Assembly: GCF_018323985.1 (NCBI RefSeq)
Contig: NZ_AP024590.1
Location: 1-64,000 of the forward strand
DNA: 64,000 nt
Direction: 5' to 3'
Source: Enterobacter kobei
Lineage (GTDB): Bacteria > Pseudomonadota > Gammaproteobacteria > Enterobacterales > Enterobacteriaceae
How positions within the stretch are numbered: the first letter of the stretch is position 1; every line of letters starts with the position of its first letter. Both the position numbers and the translations under genes were made by a program. Shown here piece after piece: positions 1 to 8,879 of the stretch. The notes beneath the pieces are model-generated. The model did not search any database. It saw only the letters and a program-made list of their open reading frames with translations, and was not told the origin of the DNA.

Positions 1-31
1 TTTTATCGACTTTGTTCGAGTGGAGTCCGCC

Positions 32-1426
32 GTGTCACTTTCGCTTTGGCAGCAGTGTCTTGCCCGATTGCAGGATGAGTTACCAGCCACAGAATTTAGT
101 ATGTGGATCCGCCCGTTGCAGGCGGAACTGAGTGATAACACGCTGGCTTTGTACGCGCCCAACCGTTTTGTGCTCGATTGGGTAAGGGACAAATACCTTA
201 ATAATATCAATGGACTGCTCAATGATTTCTGCGGTACGGACGTCCCACAACTGCGTTTTGAAGTGGGTACTAAGCCGGTAACGCAAAGCGTAAGGGAAAC
301 GGTGAACGTGGCCGCCCCTGCGCAAGTCGCGGCAGTGCCTGCTCCGCGTCCTGCGCTAGCCCGCTCTGGCTGGGATAACGTCCCGGCGCCAGCGGAGCCA
401 ACCTATCGCTCCAACGTCAATGTTAAACATACCTTTGATAACTTCGTTGAAGGTAAATCTAACCAGCTGGCCCGTGCTGCGGCGCGTCAGGTGGCGGATA
501 ACCCAGGCGGCGCATACAACCCACTCTTCCTTTATGGAGGTACGGGTCTGGGTAAAACGCACCTGTTGCATGCGGTGGGTAACGGCATTGTGGCGCGCAA
601 GCCGAATGCCAAAGTGGTGTATATGCACTCCGAGCGTTTTGTTCAGGACATGGTAAAAGCCCTGCAAAACAACGCGATCGAAGAGTTTAAACGCTACTAC
701 CGCTCCGTTGACGCTCTGCTGATCGATGATATTCAATTCTTTGCTAATAAAGAACGATCCCAGGAAGAGTTTTTCCACACCTTCAACGCCCTGCTGGAAG
801 GTAATCAACAGATCATTCTCACCTCGGATCGTTATCCCAAAGAGATCAACGGAGTTGAGGGTCGTCTGAAATCCCGCTTCGGCTGGGGGCTGACCGTTGC
901 GATCGAACCGCCGGAGTTAGAAACCCGCGTAGCGATCCTGATGAAGAAGGCTGACGAAAACGACATTCGTCTGCCGGGTGAAGTGGCGTTCTTTATTGCC
1001 AAGCGTCTGCGCTCGAACGTGCGTGAACTGGAAGGCGCACTGAATCGCGTCATCGCCAATGCGAACTTTACCGGTCGCGCCATTACTATCGATTTCGTGC
1101 GGGAAGCTCTGCGCGATCTGCTGGCGTTACAGGAAAAACTGGTCACCATCGACAACATTCAGAAGACGGTGGCGGAGTACTACAAAATTAAAGTGGCGGA
1201 TTTGCTGTCCAAACGCCGCTCACGCTCGGTAGCGCGACCACGCCAGATGGCGATGGCGCTGGCGAAAGAGCTCACCAACCACAGCCTGCCGGAAATCGGC
1301 GATGCGTTTGGTGGCCGCGACCACACTACCGTGCTGCATGCCTGCCGTAAGATCGAGCAGTTGCGTGAAGAAAGTCATGATATCAAAGAAGACTTTTCCA
1401 ATTTAATCAGAACATTATCTTCGTGA
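32..1426 (+). CDS. dnaA: Chromosomal replication initiator protein DnaA
   Basis: DnaA is the AAA+ ATPase that binds DnaA boxes at oriC and opens the origin. I chose the GTG at 32, which gives the familiar start V(M)SLSLWQQCL and 464 residues (E. coli has 467). An in-frame GTG at 20 would only add four residues. Domain I (about 1-85) is near-identical to E. coli. Domain II (about 90-125) is divergent and three residues shorter. The AAA+ domain has Walker A GGTGLGKT and Walker B LLIDDIQFF. Domain IV ends with the DnaA-box signature GGRDHTTVLHAC. One oddity: box VII reads GVEGRLKSRF (codons 842-880), where I know GVEDRLKSRF in E. coli, so Asp280 (E. coli numbering) is Gly. The promoter lies outside the window. 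dnaN follows after 18 bases. Identity is certain. Confidence 0.98.
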   Translation: MSLSLWQQCLARLQDELPATEFSMWIRPLQAELSDNTLALYAPNRFVLDWVRDKYLNNINGLLNDFCGTDVPQLRFEVGTKPVTQSVRETVNVAAPAQVAAVPAPRPALARSGWDNVPAPAEPTYRSNVNVKHTFDNFVEGKSNQLARAAARQVADNPGGAYNPLFLYGGTGLGKTHLLHAVGNGIVARKPNAKVVYMHSERFVQDMVKALQNNAIEEFKRYYRSVDALLIDDIQFFANKERSQEEFFHTFNALLEGNQQIILTSDRYPKEINGVEGRLKSRFGWGLTVAIEPPELETRVAILMKKADENDIRLPGEVAFFIAKRLRSNVRELEGALNRVIANANFTGRAITIDFVREALRDLLALQEKLVTIDNIQKTVAEYYKIKVADLLSKRRSRSVARPRQMAMALAKELTNHSLPEIGDAFGGRDHTTVLHACRKIEQLREESHDIKEDFSNLIRTLSS

Positions 1427-1444
1427 TGCGATGAAAGTGACGCT

Positions 1445-2545
1445 ATGAAATTTACCGTTGAACGTGAACATTTACTCAAGCCGCTCCAGCAGGTCAGTGG
1501 CCCGCTGGGTGGTCGTCCTACGCTGCCTATTCTGGGTAACCTCCTGCTGCAAGTAGCAGACGGCGCACTGTCGCTGACCGGTACCGATCTGGAAATGGAA
1601 ATGGTGGCCCGCGTCGCGCTGCTGCAGCCGCACGAACCGGGCGCGACGACCGTTCCGGCGCGCAAATTCTTTGATATTTGCCGTGGTCTGCCGGAAGGTG
1701 CCGAGATCGCCGTACAGCTGGAGGGTGACCGTATGCTGGTGCGCTCCGGGCGCAGCCGTTTCTCGCTGTCGACCCTGCCAGCGGCTGATTTCCCGAATCT
1801 GGACGACTGGCAGAGCGAAGTTGAATTTACGCTGCCGCAGGCGACCATGAAGCGCCTGATTGAAGCGACCCAGTTTTCCATGGCGCATCAGGACGTGCGT
1901 TATTACTTAAACGGTATGCTGTTTGAAACCGAAGGCGAAGAGCTGCGCACTGTGGCGACCGATGGTCACCGTCTGGCGGTCTGCTCTATGCCGGTGGGTC
2001 AGTCACTGCCTAACCATTCGGTGATCGTGCCGCGTAAAGGCGTTATCGAGCTGATGCGTATGCTGGATGGCGGCGATTCGCCGCTGCGTATTCAAATCGG
2101 CAGCAACAATATTCGTGCGCATGTCGGCGATTTTATCTTCACATCGAAGCTGGTTGATGGCCGATTCCCGGATTATCGCCGCGTATTGCCGAAAAATCCG
2201 GACAAGCATCTGGAAGCGGGCTGCGACATCCTGAAACAGGCCTTTGCCCGTGCGGCGATCCTCTCGAACGAGAAATTCCGCGGCGTGCGTCTGTATGTCA
2301 GCCAGAATCAGATCAAAATCACTGCCAATAACCCTGAGCAGGAAGAGGCGGAAGAGATCCTCGACGTCACTTACGGCGGCACGGATATGGAAATTGGCTT
2401 TAACGTCAGTTACGTACTGGATGTGCTGAACGCGCTGAAGTGCGAAAACGTCCGCATCATGCTGACGGATTCGGTGTCCAGTGTGCAGATTGAAGATGCT
2501 GCGTCACAATCCGCGGCTTATGTTGTTATGCCAATGAGATTGTAA
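1445..2545 (+). CDS. dnaN: DNA polymerase III beta sliding clamp
   Basis: DnaN is the ring-shaped processivity clamp of DNA polymerase III and also a hub for RegIA (Hda) and repair polymerases. The 366-residue length is the family standard. The protein begins MKFTVEREHLLKPLQQV and ends AAYVVMPMRL; the MPMRL tail forms part of the hydrophobic pocket that binds clamp-binding motifs. Three repeated clamp domains are expected at about 1-120, 121-245 and 246-366. The gene sits 18 bases after dnaA and its stop codon overlaps the recF start by one base, which points to cotranscription and translational coupling. Nothing in the protein looks abnormal. Confidence 0.98.
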   Translation: MKFTVEREHLLKPLQQVSGPLGGRPTLPILGNLLLQVADGALSLTGTDLEMEMVARVALLQPHEPGATTVPARKFFDICRGLPEGAEIAVQLEGDRMLVRSGRSRFSLSTLPAADFPNLDDWQSEVEFTLPQATMKRLIEATQFSMAHQDVRYYLNGMLFETEGEELRTVATDGHRLAVCSMPVGQSLPNHSVIVPRKGVIELMRMLDGGDSPLRIQIGSNNIRAHVGDFIFTSKLVDGRFPDYRRVLPKNPDKHLEAGCDILKQAFARAAILSNEKFRGVRLYVSQNQIKITANNPEQEEAEEILDVTYGGTDMEIGFNVSYVLDVLNALKCENVRIMLTDSVSSVQIEDAASQSAAYVVMPMRL

Positions 2546-3618
2546 TGTCGCTCACCCGCTTGTTGATCCGCGACTTTCGCAACATCGAAAGCGCGGATCT
2601 CGCTTTATCCCCCGGCTTTAACTTCCTGGTTGGCGCGAACGGCAGCGGCAAAACCAGCGTGCTGGAGGCGATCTACACCCTCGGCCATGGCCGGGCGTTT
2701 CGCAGTCTGCAAATTGGTCGCGTCATTCGCCACGAGCAGGGATCTTTTATTCTGCACGGGCGTTTACAGGGCGAAGAGCGCGAAACCTTAATCGGTCTGA
2801 CCAAAGACAAGCTGGGCGACAGCACGGTGCGCATTGACGGCACCGACGGCCATAAGGTCGCGGAGCTGGCGCTGCTGATGCCGATGCAACTGATCACGCC
2901 CGAGGGGTTTACTTTACTCAACGGCGGCCCCAAATACAGAAGAGCATTCATCGACTGGGGATGCTTTCACAATGAAACCGGATTCTTTACCGCCTGGAGC
3001 AACCTGAAGCGCTTGCTGAAACAACGCAACGCCGCGCTGCGCCAGGTGAGCCATTATGCGCAGTTGCGCCCGTGGGATAAGGAACTGATCCCGCTGGCGG
3101 AACAAATCAGCCAGTGGCGTGCCGAATACAGCGCCGCCATCGCTGAAGATATGGCGGATACCTGTAAACAGTTTCTGCCCGAATTTACCCTGAGCTTCTC
3201 TTTCCAGCGCGGCTGGGAAAAAGAGACCGATTATGCCGACGTGCTGGAGCGCAGCTTCGAGCGCGATCGCATGCTGACGTACACGGCGCATGGCCCGCAC
3301 AAAGCGGATTTCCGCATTCGTGCCGACGGTGCGCCGGTGGAAGATACGCTCTCACGCGGGCAGTTAAAGCTGCTGATGTGTGCGTTGCGACTGGCGCAGG
3401 GTGAATTTTTAACCCGTGAAAGCGGGCGGCGCTGTTTATACCTGATAGATGATTTTGCCTCAGAGCTTGATGACGCACGGCGCGGACTGCTTGCCAGCCG
3501 CTTAAAAGCCACGCAGTCACAGGTCTTTGTCAGCGCCATCAGCGCTGAACACGTTCTGGACATGTCGGACAAAAATTCGAAGATGTTCACCGTGGAAAAG
3601 GGTAAAATAACGGATTAA
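2545..3618 (+). CDS. recF: DNA replication and repair protein RecF
   Basis: RecF is an SMC-like ATPase that works with RecO and RecR to load RecA on gapped DNA. The 357 residues match the family length. Walker A is GANGSGKTS at about residues 30-38. The ABC signature is LSRGQLKLL at about 269-277. Walker B is CLYLIDDFASELD at about 294-306. The start ATG shares its A with the dnaN stop codon (TAATG), so translation is probably coupled to dnaN. gyrB starts 28 bases downstream. It is cytoplasmic and part of the dnaA-dnaN-recF-gyrB block. Confidence 0.97.
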   Translation: MSLTRLLIRDFRNIESADLALSPGFNFLVGANGSGKTSVLEAIYTLGHGRAFRSLQIGRVIRHEQGSFILHGRLQGEERETLIGLTKDKLGDSTVRIDGTDGHKVAELALLMPMQLITPEGFTLLNGGPKYRRAFIDWGCFHNETGFFTAWSNLKRLLKQRNAALRQVSHYAQLRPWDKELIPLAEQISQWRAEYSAAIAEDMADTCKQFLPEFTLSFSFQRGWEKETDYADVLERSFERDRMLTYTAHGPHKADFRIRADGAPVEDTLSRGQLKLLMCALRLAQGEFLTRESGRRCLYLIDDFASELDDARRGLLASRLKATQSQVFVSAISAEHVLDMSDKNSKMFTVEKGKITD

Positions 3619-3646
3619 CCCAAGACTAAATGAGCGAGAAACGTTG

Positions 3647-6061
3647 ATGTCGAATTCTTATGACTCCTCCAGTATCAAAGTCCTGAAAGGGCTGGATGCG
3701 GTGCGTAAGCGCCCGGGTATGTATATCGGCGATACGGATGACGGCACCGGCCTGCACCATATGGTATTCGAGGTTGTGGATAACGCTATCGACGAAGCGC
3801 TCGCGGGTCACTGTAAAGATATTGTGGTGACGATCCACGCCGATAACTCTGTCTCCGTAACGGACGATGGCCGTGGCATCCCGACCGGTATTCACCCGGA
3901 AGAAGGTGTATCGGCGGCGGAAGTTATCATGACCGTACTGCACGCAGGCGGTAAATTTGATGATAACTCCTATAAAGTTTCCGGTGGTCTGCACGGTGTT
4001 GGCGTGTCAGTGGTTAACGCCCTGTCGCAAAAACTGGAGCTGCTGATCCGTCGTGAAGGCAAAGTCCACCAGCAGACTTACGTGCACGGCGTGCCGCAGG
4101 CACCGCTGGCTGTTACCGGCGAAACCGACGCTACCGGTACGCAGGTGCGTTTCTGGCCGAGCCATGAAACCTTCACCAACGTCACCGAATTTGAATATGA
4201 CATCCTGGCCAAGCGTCTGCGCGAGCTGTCGTTCCTGAACTCCGGCGTATCCATTCGCCTGATCGACAAACGTGACGGTAAAGAAGACCACTTCCACTAC
4301 GAAGGCGGCATCAAAGCGTTTGTTGAATACCTCAACAAGAACAAAACGCCTATTCACCCGAACGTTTTCTATTTCTCCACCGAAAAAGACGGTATCGGCG
4401 TGGAAGTGGCGCTGCAGTGGAATGATGGTTTCCAGGAAAACATCTACTGCTTTACCAACAACATTCCGCAGCGTGATGGCGGTACACACCTGGTTGGCTT
4501 CCGTACGGCGATGACCCGTACCCTGAACGCCTACATGGATAAAGAAGGCTACAGCAAAAAAGCGAAAGTCAGCGCCACCGGCGACGATGCGCGTGAAGGC
4601 CTGATTGCCGTGGTTTCTGTGAAAGTACCGGATCCGAAATTCTCCTCGCAGACCAAAGACAAACTGGTCTCTTCCGAGGTGAAAACGGCGGTTGAACAGC
4701 AGATGAACGAACTGCTGGCAGAATACCTGCTGGAAAACCCGACTGACGCGAAAATCGTTGTCGGCAAAATCATTGATGCAGCGCGCGCCCGTGAAGCTGC
4801 CCGTCGCGCCCGTGAAATGACCCGTCGTAAAGGCGCGCTGGATCTGGCCGGTCTGCCGGGCAAACTGGCGGATTGCCAGGAGCGTGACCCGGCTCATTCC
4901 GAACTGTACCTGGTGGAAGGGGACTCAGCGGGCGGCTCTGCCAAGCAGGGGCGTAACCGTAAGAATCAGGCGATCCTGCCGCTGAAGGGTAAAATCCTTA
5001 ACGTTGAGAAAGCGCGTTTCGACAAGATGCTCGCCTCTCAGGAAGTGGCAACGCTGATTACTGCGCTCGGCTGCGGCATTGGCCGTGACGAGTACAACCC
5101 GGATAAACTGCGTTATCACAGCATCATCATCATGACCGATGCCGACGTCGATGGCTCGCACATCCGTACGCTGCTGTTGACCTTCTTCTACCGTCAGATG
5201 CCGGAAATCGTTGAGCGCGGCCACGTCTACATTGCGCAGCCGCCGCTGTACAAAGTGAAGAAAGGCAAGCAGGAACAGTACATTAAAGACGACGAAGCGA
5301 TGGATCAGTATCAGATCTCTATCGCTCTCGACGGCGCCACGCTGCACACCAACGCTAACGCTCCGGCGCTGGCAGGTGAAGCGCTGGAAAAACTGGTGGC
5401 TGAATTCAACGGCGCGCAGAAAATGATTGGCCGCATGGAGCGTCGCTACCCGCGTGCGCTGCTGAAAGAGCTGATCTATCAGCCGACGCTGACAGAAGCC
5501 GATCTTGCCGATGAAGCAAAAGTGACCGGTTGGGTGACGCAGCTCATCAACACGCTCAATGAAAACGAAATGCACGGCAGCACCTGGAACGTCGCGGTGC
5601 GCGAGAACGCTGAACTGAAACTGTTCGAGCCGATCGTGCGCGTTCGTACCCACGGTGTGGATACCGATTATCCGCTGGAGCATGAATTCATTGTTGGTGG
5701 CGAATACCGCCGTCTGTGCACGCTGGGTGAGAAACTGCGTGGCCTGATCGAAGAAGACGCCTTTATCGAGCGTGGCGAACGTCGTCAGCCGGTTGCCAGC
5801 TTCGAGCAGGCGCTGGACTGGCTGGTGAAAGAATCCCGTCGTGGCCTCTCTATTCAGCGTTATAAAGGGCTGGGCGAGATGAACCCGGATCAGCTGTGGG
5901 AAACCACCATGGATCCGGACAGCCGTCGCATGCTGCGCGTAACGGTGAAAGATGCGATTGCCGCCGACCAGCTGTTCACCACGTTAATGGGCGACGCCGT
6001 TGAACCGCGCCGCGCCTTTATCGAAGAGAACGCCCTGAAAGCAGCGAACATCGATATCTAA
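3647..6061 (+). CDS. gyrB: DNA gyrase subunit B
   Basis: GyrB is the ATPase subunit of DNA gyrase, which introduces negative supercoils as GyrA2B2. The ATG at 3647 gives MSNSYDSSSIKVLKG and 804 residues, exactly the E. coli length; a TTG directly upstream would add one residue only. The GHKL ATPase domain contains DDGRGIPTGIHPEEG and GGLHGVGVSVVNALS. The TOPRIM domain contains EGDSAGGSAKQGRN and DADVDGSHIRTLLL. The usual quinolone-resistance positions look wild type: the Asp of EGDSAGG (Asp426) and the Lys of RNRKNQ (Lys447). The TOPRIM insert region (about residues 560-620) differs most from E. coli, as is normal between genera. Confidence 0.98.
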   Translation: MSNSYDSSSIKVLKGLDAVRKRPGMYIGDTDDGTGLHHMVFEVVDNAIDEALAGHCKDIVVTIHADNSVSVTDDGRGIPTGIHPEEGVSAAEVIMTVLHAGGKFDDNSYKVSGGLHGVGVSVVNALSQKLELLIRREGKVHQQTYVHGVPQAPLAVTGETDATGTQVRFWPSHETFTNVTEFEYDILAKRLRELSFLNSGVSIRLIDKRDGKEDHFHYEGGIKAFVEYLNKNKTPIHPNVFYFSTEKDGIGVEVALQWNDGFQENIYCFTNNIPQRDGGTHLVGFRTAMTRTLNAYMDKEGYSKKAKVSATGDDAREGLIAVVSVKVPDPKFSSQTKDKLVSSEVKTAVEQQMNELLAEYLLENPTDAKIVVGKIIDAARAREAARRAREMTRRKGALDLAGLPGKLADCQERDPAHSELYLVEGDSAGGSAKQGRNRKNQAILPLKGKILNVEKARFDKMLASQEVATLITALGCGIGRDEYNPDKLRYHSIIIMTDADVDGSHIRTLLLTFFYRQMPEIVERGHVYIAQPPLYKVKKGKQEQYIKDDEAMDQYQISIALDGATLHTNANAPALAGEALEKLVAEFNGAQKMIGRMERRYPRALLKELIYQPTLTEADLADEAKVTGWVTQLINTLNENEMHGSTWNVAVRENAELKLFEPIVRVRTHGVDTDYPLEHEFIVGGEYRRLCTLGEKLRGLIEEDAFIERGERRQPVASFEQALDWLVKESRRGLSIQRYKGLGEMNPDQLWETTMDPDSRRMLRVTVKDAIAADQLFTTLMGDAVEPRRAFIEENALKAANIDI

Positions 6062-6070
6062 GTCGTTTAT

Positions 6071-6146
6071 CCCCGGTGGCACGTTGCTTACCGGGGCTAC
6101 AGCTGCATCAGGCCCGGTAAGCGTCAGCGCTACCGGGCTTTTCTTT
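6071..6146 (+). terminator. REP-like hairpin pair and gyrB terminator
   Basis: Two inverted repeats follow the gyrB stop. The first has arms CCCCGGT (6071-6077) and ACCGGGG (6090-6096). The second has arms GCCCGGTA (6112-6119) and TACCGGGC (6131-6138) followed by TTTTCTTT, the form of an intrinsic terminator. The sequence GGCCCGGTAAGCGTCAGCGC also resembles a REP unit, so both roles are possible. Confidence 0.7.
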
Positions 6147-6253
6147 GGCCACAAAAGGGGAATACCCGCTCCTGAGTCCATCCCCTTTCATACCGTGTTT
6201 TTTCGGCAGAATCGCGATAGCATGCGTTAAGACTCATTTACTGCGGGGAACTC

Positions 6254-7066
6254 ATGGCTATCAAACTCATTGCAATCGACATGGACGGTACATTGCTGCT
6301 GCCGGACCATACCATTTCACCTGCGGTTAAAAAGGCGATTGCCGCCGCGCGCGAGAAGGGCGTTAACGTTGTACTGACCACCGGACGTCCCTATGCCGGG
6401 GTACATAATTACCTGAGAGAGCTGCACATGGATAAGCCGGGTGATTACTGCATCACCTACAATGGCGCACTGGTGCAGAAAGCGAGCGACGGCAGCACGG
6501 TGGCGCAGACCACGCTGAGCTACGACGATTACCGTTATCTGGAACAGCTTTCCCGCGAGGTGGGCTCGCACTTCCACGCGCTGGATCGCAACACGCTGTA
6601 CACCGCCAACCGCGACATCAGCTACTACACGGTGCATGAATCCTACGTTGCCACCATCCCGCTGGTCTTCTGCGAAGCGGAAAAAATGGACCCGGCGATC
6701 CAACTGCTGAAAGTGATGATGATTGACGAGCCGGCCATTCTCGATAAAGCCATTGCGCGCATTCCGGCAGAGGTAAAAGAGAAATATACCGTGCTGAAAA
6801 GTGCGCCGTACTTCCTCGAAATCCTCGACAAACGCGTCAATAAAGGCACCGGCGTGAAATCACTGGCCGACACACTGGGGATCACGCCAGATGAAATCAT
6901 GACCCTTGGCGATCAGGAAAACGACATTGCGATGATCGAATACGCCGGTCTCGGCGTGGCGATGGATAACGCCATTGATTCCGTAAAAGAGGTGGCGGAT
7001 TTCGTGACTAAATCCAACCTTGAAGACGGCGTGGCGTACGCGATTGAGAAGTTTGTACTGAATTAA
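6254..7066 (+). CDS. yidA: Sugar-phosphatase YidA (HAD superfamily, Cof type)
   Basis: YidA is a cytoplasmic HAD-superfamily phosphatase that hydrolyses sugar phosphates and similar small phosphomonoesters in vitro. Its 270 residues match E. coli. Motif I is IDMDGTLL at residues 7-14, with the nucleophile Asp and the acid/base Asp two residues on. Motif II is the LTTGRP segment at about 41-46. Motifs III and IV are K(GTGVKSL) at about 196-202 and LGDQENDIAM at about 217-226. The long insert between motifs II and III is the Cof-type C2 cap. It lies downstream of the gyrB terminator and has its own terminator, so it is probably a single-gene unit. Confidence 0.95.
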   Translation: MAIKLIAIDMDGTLLLPDHTISPAVKKAIAAAREKGVNVVLTTGRPYAGVHNYLRELHMDKPGDYCITYNGALVQKASDGSTVAQTTLSYDDYRYLEQLSREVGSHFHALDRNTLYTANRDISYYTVHESYVATIPLVFCEAEKMDPAIQLLKVMMIDEPAILDKAIARIPAEVKEKYTVLKSAPYFLEILDKRVNKGTGVKSLADTLGITPDEIMTLGDQENDIAMIEYAGLGVAMDNAIDSVKEVADFVTKSNLEDGVAYAIEKFVLN

Positions 7067-7087
7067 CCAGTCTATCTGTCATTCATA

Positions 7088-7114
7088 AAACCCGCACAGG
7101 CTGCGGGTTTTTTT
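7088..7114 (+). terminator. Intrinsic terminator of yidA
   Basis: Inverted repeat AACCCGCA (7089-7096) / TGCGGGTT (7102-7109) with a five-base loop, followed by a run of seven to eight T. This is a textbook Rho-independent terminator 22 bases after the yidA stop. Confidence 0.9.
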
Positions 7115-7175
7115 ACGTCCTTAGTGACGCCTTCATAACATTCTCGTCACCAATTGTCGTTTTTGTGATCTAAAT

Positions 7176-7249
7176 TGTAGTACAACATTATCTTGTTGTA
7201 CTACATTATGGCCATGGCAACGATGAACACCATCACGTTAGTACTACAA
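7176..7249. promoter_or_regulatory. dgo operon operator region (DgoR sites)
   Basis: A perfect inverted repeat TGTAGTACAACA (7176-7187) / TGTTGTACTACA (7194-7205) with a six-base spacer lies about 110 bases upstream of dgoR. A further partial copy, AGTACTACAA, lies at about 7240-7249. DgoR of E. coli is known to bind inverted repeats with a TTGTAGTACAA core in its own promoter. I infer that these are the operators through which DgoR represses the operon until D-galactonate is present. Confidence 0.8.
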
Positions 7250-7314
7250 AATTGCATCGAAATTCAGCGGTCGCGGTAAAGTAGAAGGGTACTTACAGAG
7301 CATAAGGACTCTCC

Positions 7315-8004
7315 ATGACACTCAATAAAACCGATCGCATCGTTATCACGCTGGGCACGCAGATTGTCAGCGGTAAATACGTTCCCGGTGCCGCATTACC
7401 GGCGGAAGCCGAGTTATGCGAGGAGTTTGAAACCTCGCGCAACATTATTCGTGAAGTCTTCCGGTCGCTGATGGCAAAACGGCTGATTGAAATGAAGCGG
7501 TATCGCGGGGCGTTTGTCACGCCGCGTAATCAATGGAATTACCTTGATACCGACCTACTGCAATGGGTGCTGGAAAACGACTATGACCCGCGGCTGATCA
7601 GTGCGATGAGCGAGGTCCGCAACCTGGTGGAGCCAGCCATCGCTCGCTGGGCGGCAGAACGGGCAACCTCAAGCGATCTGGCCGAAATTGAAGCGGCGCT
7701 CAACGACATGATTGCAAACAATCAGGATCGGGACGCGTTCAATGACGCCGATATTCGCTATCACGAAGCGGTATTGAAATCGGTGCACAACCCCGTTTTA
7801 CAACAGCTCAGCGTGGCGATCAGCTCGCTACAGCAAGCGGTATTTGAACGAACCTGGATGGGCGATGAGGCCAATATGCCCAAAACGCTCCAGGAACATA
7901 AAGCGCTGTTCGATGCGATAAGGCATCAGGACGGCGATGCGGCAGAGCAGGCGGCCCAAACGATGATCGCCAGCTCGACACGAAGGTTAAAGGAAATCAC
8001 ATGA
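7315..8004 (+). CDS. dgoR: D-galactonate-responsive repressor DgoR (GntR/FadR family)
   Basis: DgoR represses the galactonate operon and is released by D-galactonate. The protein (229 aa) has an N-terminal winged helix of the GntR type (about 10-75; PAEAELCEEFETSRNIIREVFRSL contains the recognition helix). A FadR/FCD-type C-terminal effector domain covers about 90-215. An AAGGA-like site (gcataaggactctcc) precedes the ATG. The stop overlaps the dgoK start by four bases. Perfect inverted repeats upstream fit autoregulation. Gene order dgoR-K-A-D-T is as in E. coli. Confidence 0.95.
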   Translation: MTLNKTDRIVITLGTQIVSGKYVPGAALPAEAELCEEFETSRNIIREVFRSLMAKRLIEMKRYRGAFVTPRNQWNYLDTDLLQWVLENDYDPRLISAMSEVRNLVEPAIARWAAERATSSDLAEIEAALNDMIANNQDRDAFNDADIRYHEAVLKSVHNPVLQQLSVAISSLQQAVFERTWMGDEANMPKTLQEHKALFDAIRHQDGDAAEQAAQTMIASSTRRLKEIT

Positions 8005-8879
8005 CAGCTCGCTACATCGCAATTGACTGGGGATCGACCAACCTGCGCGCCTGGCTTTACCAGGGTGAAAAATGCCTGGAGAGCAGGCAATCAGAAGCAG
8101 GCGTCACGCGACTTAACGGTCGTTCCCCGCAGGCGGTGTTAGCTGAAGTGACAGACAACTGGCGTGAGGATGACACCCCCGTCGTTATGGCGGGAATGGT
8201 GGGTAGCAATGTGGGCTGGAAAATTGCGCCTTATCTGCCGGTTCCCGCAAAATTCTCTGCCATTGGCGAGCAATTAACGTCCGTTGGCGACAATATCTGG
8301 ATTATTCCCGGTTTGTCTGTCTCACGCGACGATAACCACAATGTGATGCGTGGCGAAGAGACGCAATTGCTCGGCGCACGCACGCTCTCTCCTTCCTCTG
8401 TCTATGTGATGCCTGGTACGCACTGCAAATGGGTGCAGACCGACGCGCAACACATCCATGATTTTCGTACCGTGATGACCGGTGAATTACACCATTTGTT
8501 GTTGCAGCATTCGCTGGTGGGCGCAGGGTTGCCGGAACAGCAAACCTCTTCCGTAGCGTTTACTGCCGGGCTGGAACGTGGTCTCAACGACCCCCTTATT
8601 TTGCCCCAGCTCTTTGAGGTTCGCGCCTCGCATGTTTTGGGAACCCTGCCACGCGAACAGGTGAGCGAGTTTCTGTCGGGTCTGCTGATTGGCGCTGAAG
8701 TCGCCAGCATGGTGGAACATTTTTCGAATGAGCAGGCAATCACAATTGTCGCCGGAGATGCCCTTGCCGGGCGCTATCAGCAGGCGCTGGGCGCCGCGGG
8801 TCCTCATACCACGGTAGTTTCCGGCGATACGGCATTTCAGGAAGGTATAAGGAGCATCGTACATGCAGTGGCAAACTAA
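8001..8879 (+). CDS. dgoK: 2-dehydro-3-deoxygalactonokinase
   Basis: DgoK phosphorylates 2-dehydro-3-deoxy-D-galactonate (KDGal) to the 6-phosphate, the second step of the De Ley-Doudoroff galactonate pathway. The protein has 292 residues, the standard length, and begins MTARYIAIDWGSTNLRAWL; the DWGSTN segment is the ATP-binding phosphate-1 loop of this ASKHA-fold kinase. It overlaps dgoR by four bases (ATGA) and dgoA by 17 bases, so the operon is tightly coupled. Confidence 0.95.
   Translation: MTARYIAIDWGSTNLRAWLYQGEKCLESRQSEAGVTRLNGRSPQAVLAEVTDNWREDDTPVVMAGMVGSNVGWKIAPYLPVPAKFSAIGEQLTSVGDNIWIIPGLSVSRDDNHNVMRGEETQLLGARTLSPSSVYVMPGTHCKWVQTDAQHIHDFRTVMTGELHHLLLQHSLVGAGLPEQQTSSVAFTAGLERGLNDPLILPQLFEVRASHVLGTLPREQVSEFLSGLLIGAEVASMVEHFSNEQAITIVAGDALAGRYQQALGAAGPHTTVVSGDTAFQEGIRSIVHAVAN

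Noticed and set aside
1..31. oriC or DnaA boxes near dnaA
   Set aside because: Only 31 bases precede dnaA and no TTATNCACA box occurs there; in enterobacteria oriC lies elsewhere, near mnmG.
356..808. Long minus-strand open frames inside dnaA and other backbone genes
   Set aside because: They lie fully inside well-conserved genes and have no ribosome site or recognisable product; they reflect high GC codon use.
3647..6061. Quinolone-resistance changes in GyrB
   Set aside because: The positions corresponding to Asp426 and Lys447 of E. coli read as wild type; other differences are scattered as between genera.
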